Made by a program: the position numbers and the translations under genes
From: an uncultured Bacteroidales bacterium
GTDB taxonomy: Bacteria; Bacteroidota; Bacteroidia; Bacteroidales; Bacteroidaceae
Direction: 5' to 3'
Length of the DNA stretch: 35,866 nt
Assembly: GCA_902801475.1 (NCBI GenBank)
Contig: CADCIO010000032.1
Coordinates: forward strand, 1-35,866
Shown here: piece after piece, positions 35,297 through 35,866 of the stretch
Layout: every line of letters starts with the position of its first letter
How positions within the stretch are numbered: position 1 is the stretch's first letter
The notes under the pieces: generated by a model
The model's database searches: none
What the model was told of the DNA's origin: nothing
What the model saw: the letters and a program-made list of their open reading frames with translations, nothing else

Positions 35297-35866
35297 CATC
35301 TTACGATACTTCCCATCTCCTTCCAGCACCACAAGCCCCTGCTTGCGCCAGTTCTTCAGCATCTGGCGAACCGTGTTGTGGTTCACGCCGGCACCCTTCA
35401 CGGCCACCGAATGCTGCATAGCCTGCTCGAACGAGAACTGAACATCCAGCCGCTCAAAGATAGAGTCGTTCTTGCCGCGCTTCATTCGCTCGCCGGTCAA
35501 GTGGCCTACATAGTCGCGACTGTTAAAAGCATTCTCGATGCGGTCGCGGAAGAAGTAGAGCGCGTTCTCCAAGAGTGAGTCGGCAATCACATCGTAGGCC
35601 TCCAGCATCGTGGGTGTCTGCGCCTTCAGCAGCATTTCCTTCCAGAGGTTGGGATGCTCCTTCAGATGTGCCTCCGCACCATTCAACCCGTGCTTCTGAA
35701 TCAGTCCTTCACACACCTTGCAGAGCATCAGGCAACAGACCATTCGCTGAGCCGTCACGCAGACACGGAAGCGCTGACGAGCACGAGTGCGGTCGTCATT
35801 CTTCATCGTCTCCAGTCGGATCCGCTCCACCCACTCACGACCCTTTGCCTCCAGCTTGGGCAGCAC
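35294..35866 (-). CDS. C-terminal part of a larger protein with winged-helix end (partial)
   Basis: The frame enters from the right edge with no stop, so its start is outside the window; the listed 190 residues are its C-terminal part. They are helical, with a cysteine-rich RMVCCLMLCKVCEGL stretch, FFRDRIENAFN and a C-terminal winged-helix-like segment (NHNTVRQMLKNWRKQGLVVLEGDGKYRKM). The layout resembles the end of DUF3987-type primase/helicase proteins of Bacteroidetes mobile elements, but I am not certain. The stop lies inside a heptamer array. Confidence 0.5.
   Translation of the reverse strand: MLPKLEAKGREWVERIRLETMKNDDRTRARQRFRVCVTAQRMVCCLMLCKVCEGLIQKHGLNGAEAHLKEHPNLWKEMLLKAQTPTMLEAYDVIADSLLENALYFFRDRIENAFNSRDYVGHLTGERMKRGKNDSIFERLDVQFSFEQAMQHSVAVKGAGVNHNTVRQMLKNWRKQGLVVLEGDGKYRKM

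Overview
The window looks like a chromosomal segment of a Prevotella/Segatella-type gut or rumen Bacteroidetes. The evidence is Bacteroidetes promoters (TAnnTTTG -7 boxes), a hybrid two-component regulator (HTCS), a GH10-feruloyl esterase fusion known from Prevotella, A-rich leaders without Shine-Dalgarno sites, and heptanucleotide arrays at gene borders. No taxonomic search could be run.

Region 1 (1-7448) is accessory. It begins with the end of an IS4-like insertion sequence that appears to have cut a repeat protein gene (176-520). Then come a secreted 20-residue-repeat protein (542-1003), a DUF2779-type PD-(D/E)XK/DEDD nuclease (1094-2608), a PDDEXK_4-type nuclease (2665-4224), a near-identical second copy of the repeat protein (4372-4833), a DUF4919-like protein (4919-5398), a doubtful small ORF (5497-5712) and an AAA+ ATPase (5769-7448). 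Five intergenic gaps carry the same ~34-bp element (TTTTTG, 20 bases, TATATTAC) about 36 bases before a start codon, so the genes look like separately promoted cassettes.

Region 2 (7477-29636) is a glucuronoarabinoxylan utilisation locus without SusC/SusD in view. Operon 1 is GH115, GH95, GH43 (7570-14530). Operon 2 is GH43 (subfamily 12-like) and GH10-CE1 (14910-18808). A single 1193-residue secreted protein follows (19120-22701), then the HTCS regulator (22920-26924) and a GH2 enzyme (27321-29636). Together they can cut the xylan backbone, remove glucuronate, arabinose, galactose/fucose and ferulate, and sense the products. Upstream of three of these transcription units lies a direct repeat, TGnnAC-N15-TGnnAC, with its second half-site 37-38 bases before the -7 box. 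These promoters have no -33 box at normal spacing, whereas the HTCS promoter has a good one and no repeat. This is a candidate HTCS operator. The same arrangement precedes two paralogous ~88-nt minus-strand small RNA candidates (14614-14700 and 26974-27061), each ending in a strong intrinsic terminator.

Region 3 (29652-34702) encodes a double-MacB-like permease, a periplasmic adaptor and a TolC-like outer-membrane factor, apparently read through from the GH2 gene. No ATPase subunit is present. Five period-7 or period-8 DNA arrays lie in region 3 and the right edge; two of them are inside the TolC-like coding sequence.

Region 4 (34834-35866) is on the minus strand: a small unrecognised gene and the C-terminal part of a larger winged-helix protein that resembles mobile-element replication proteins.
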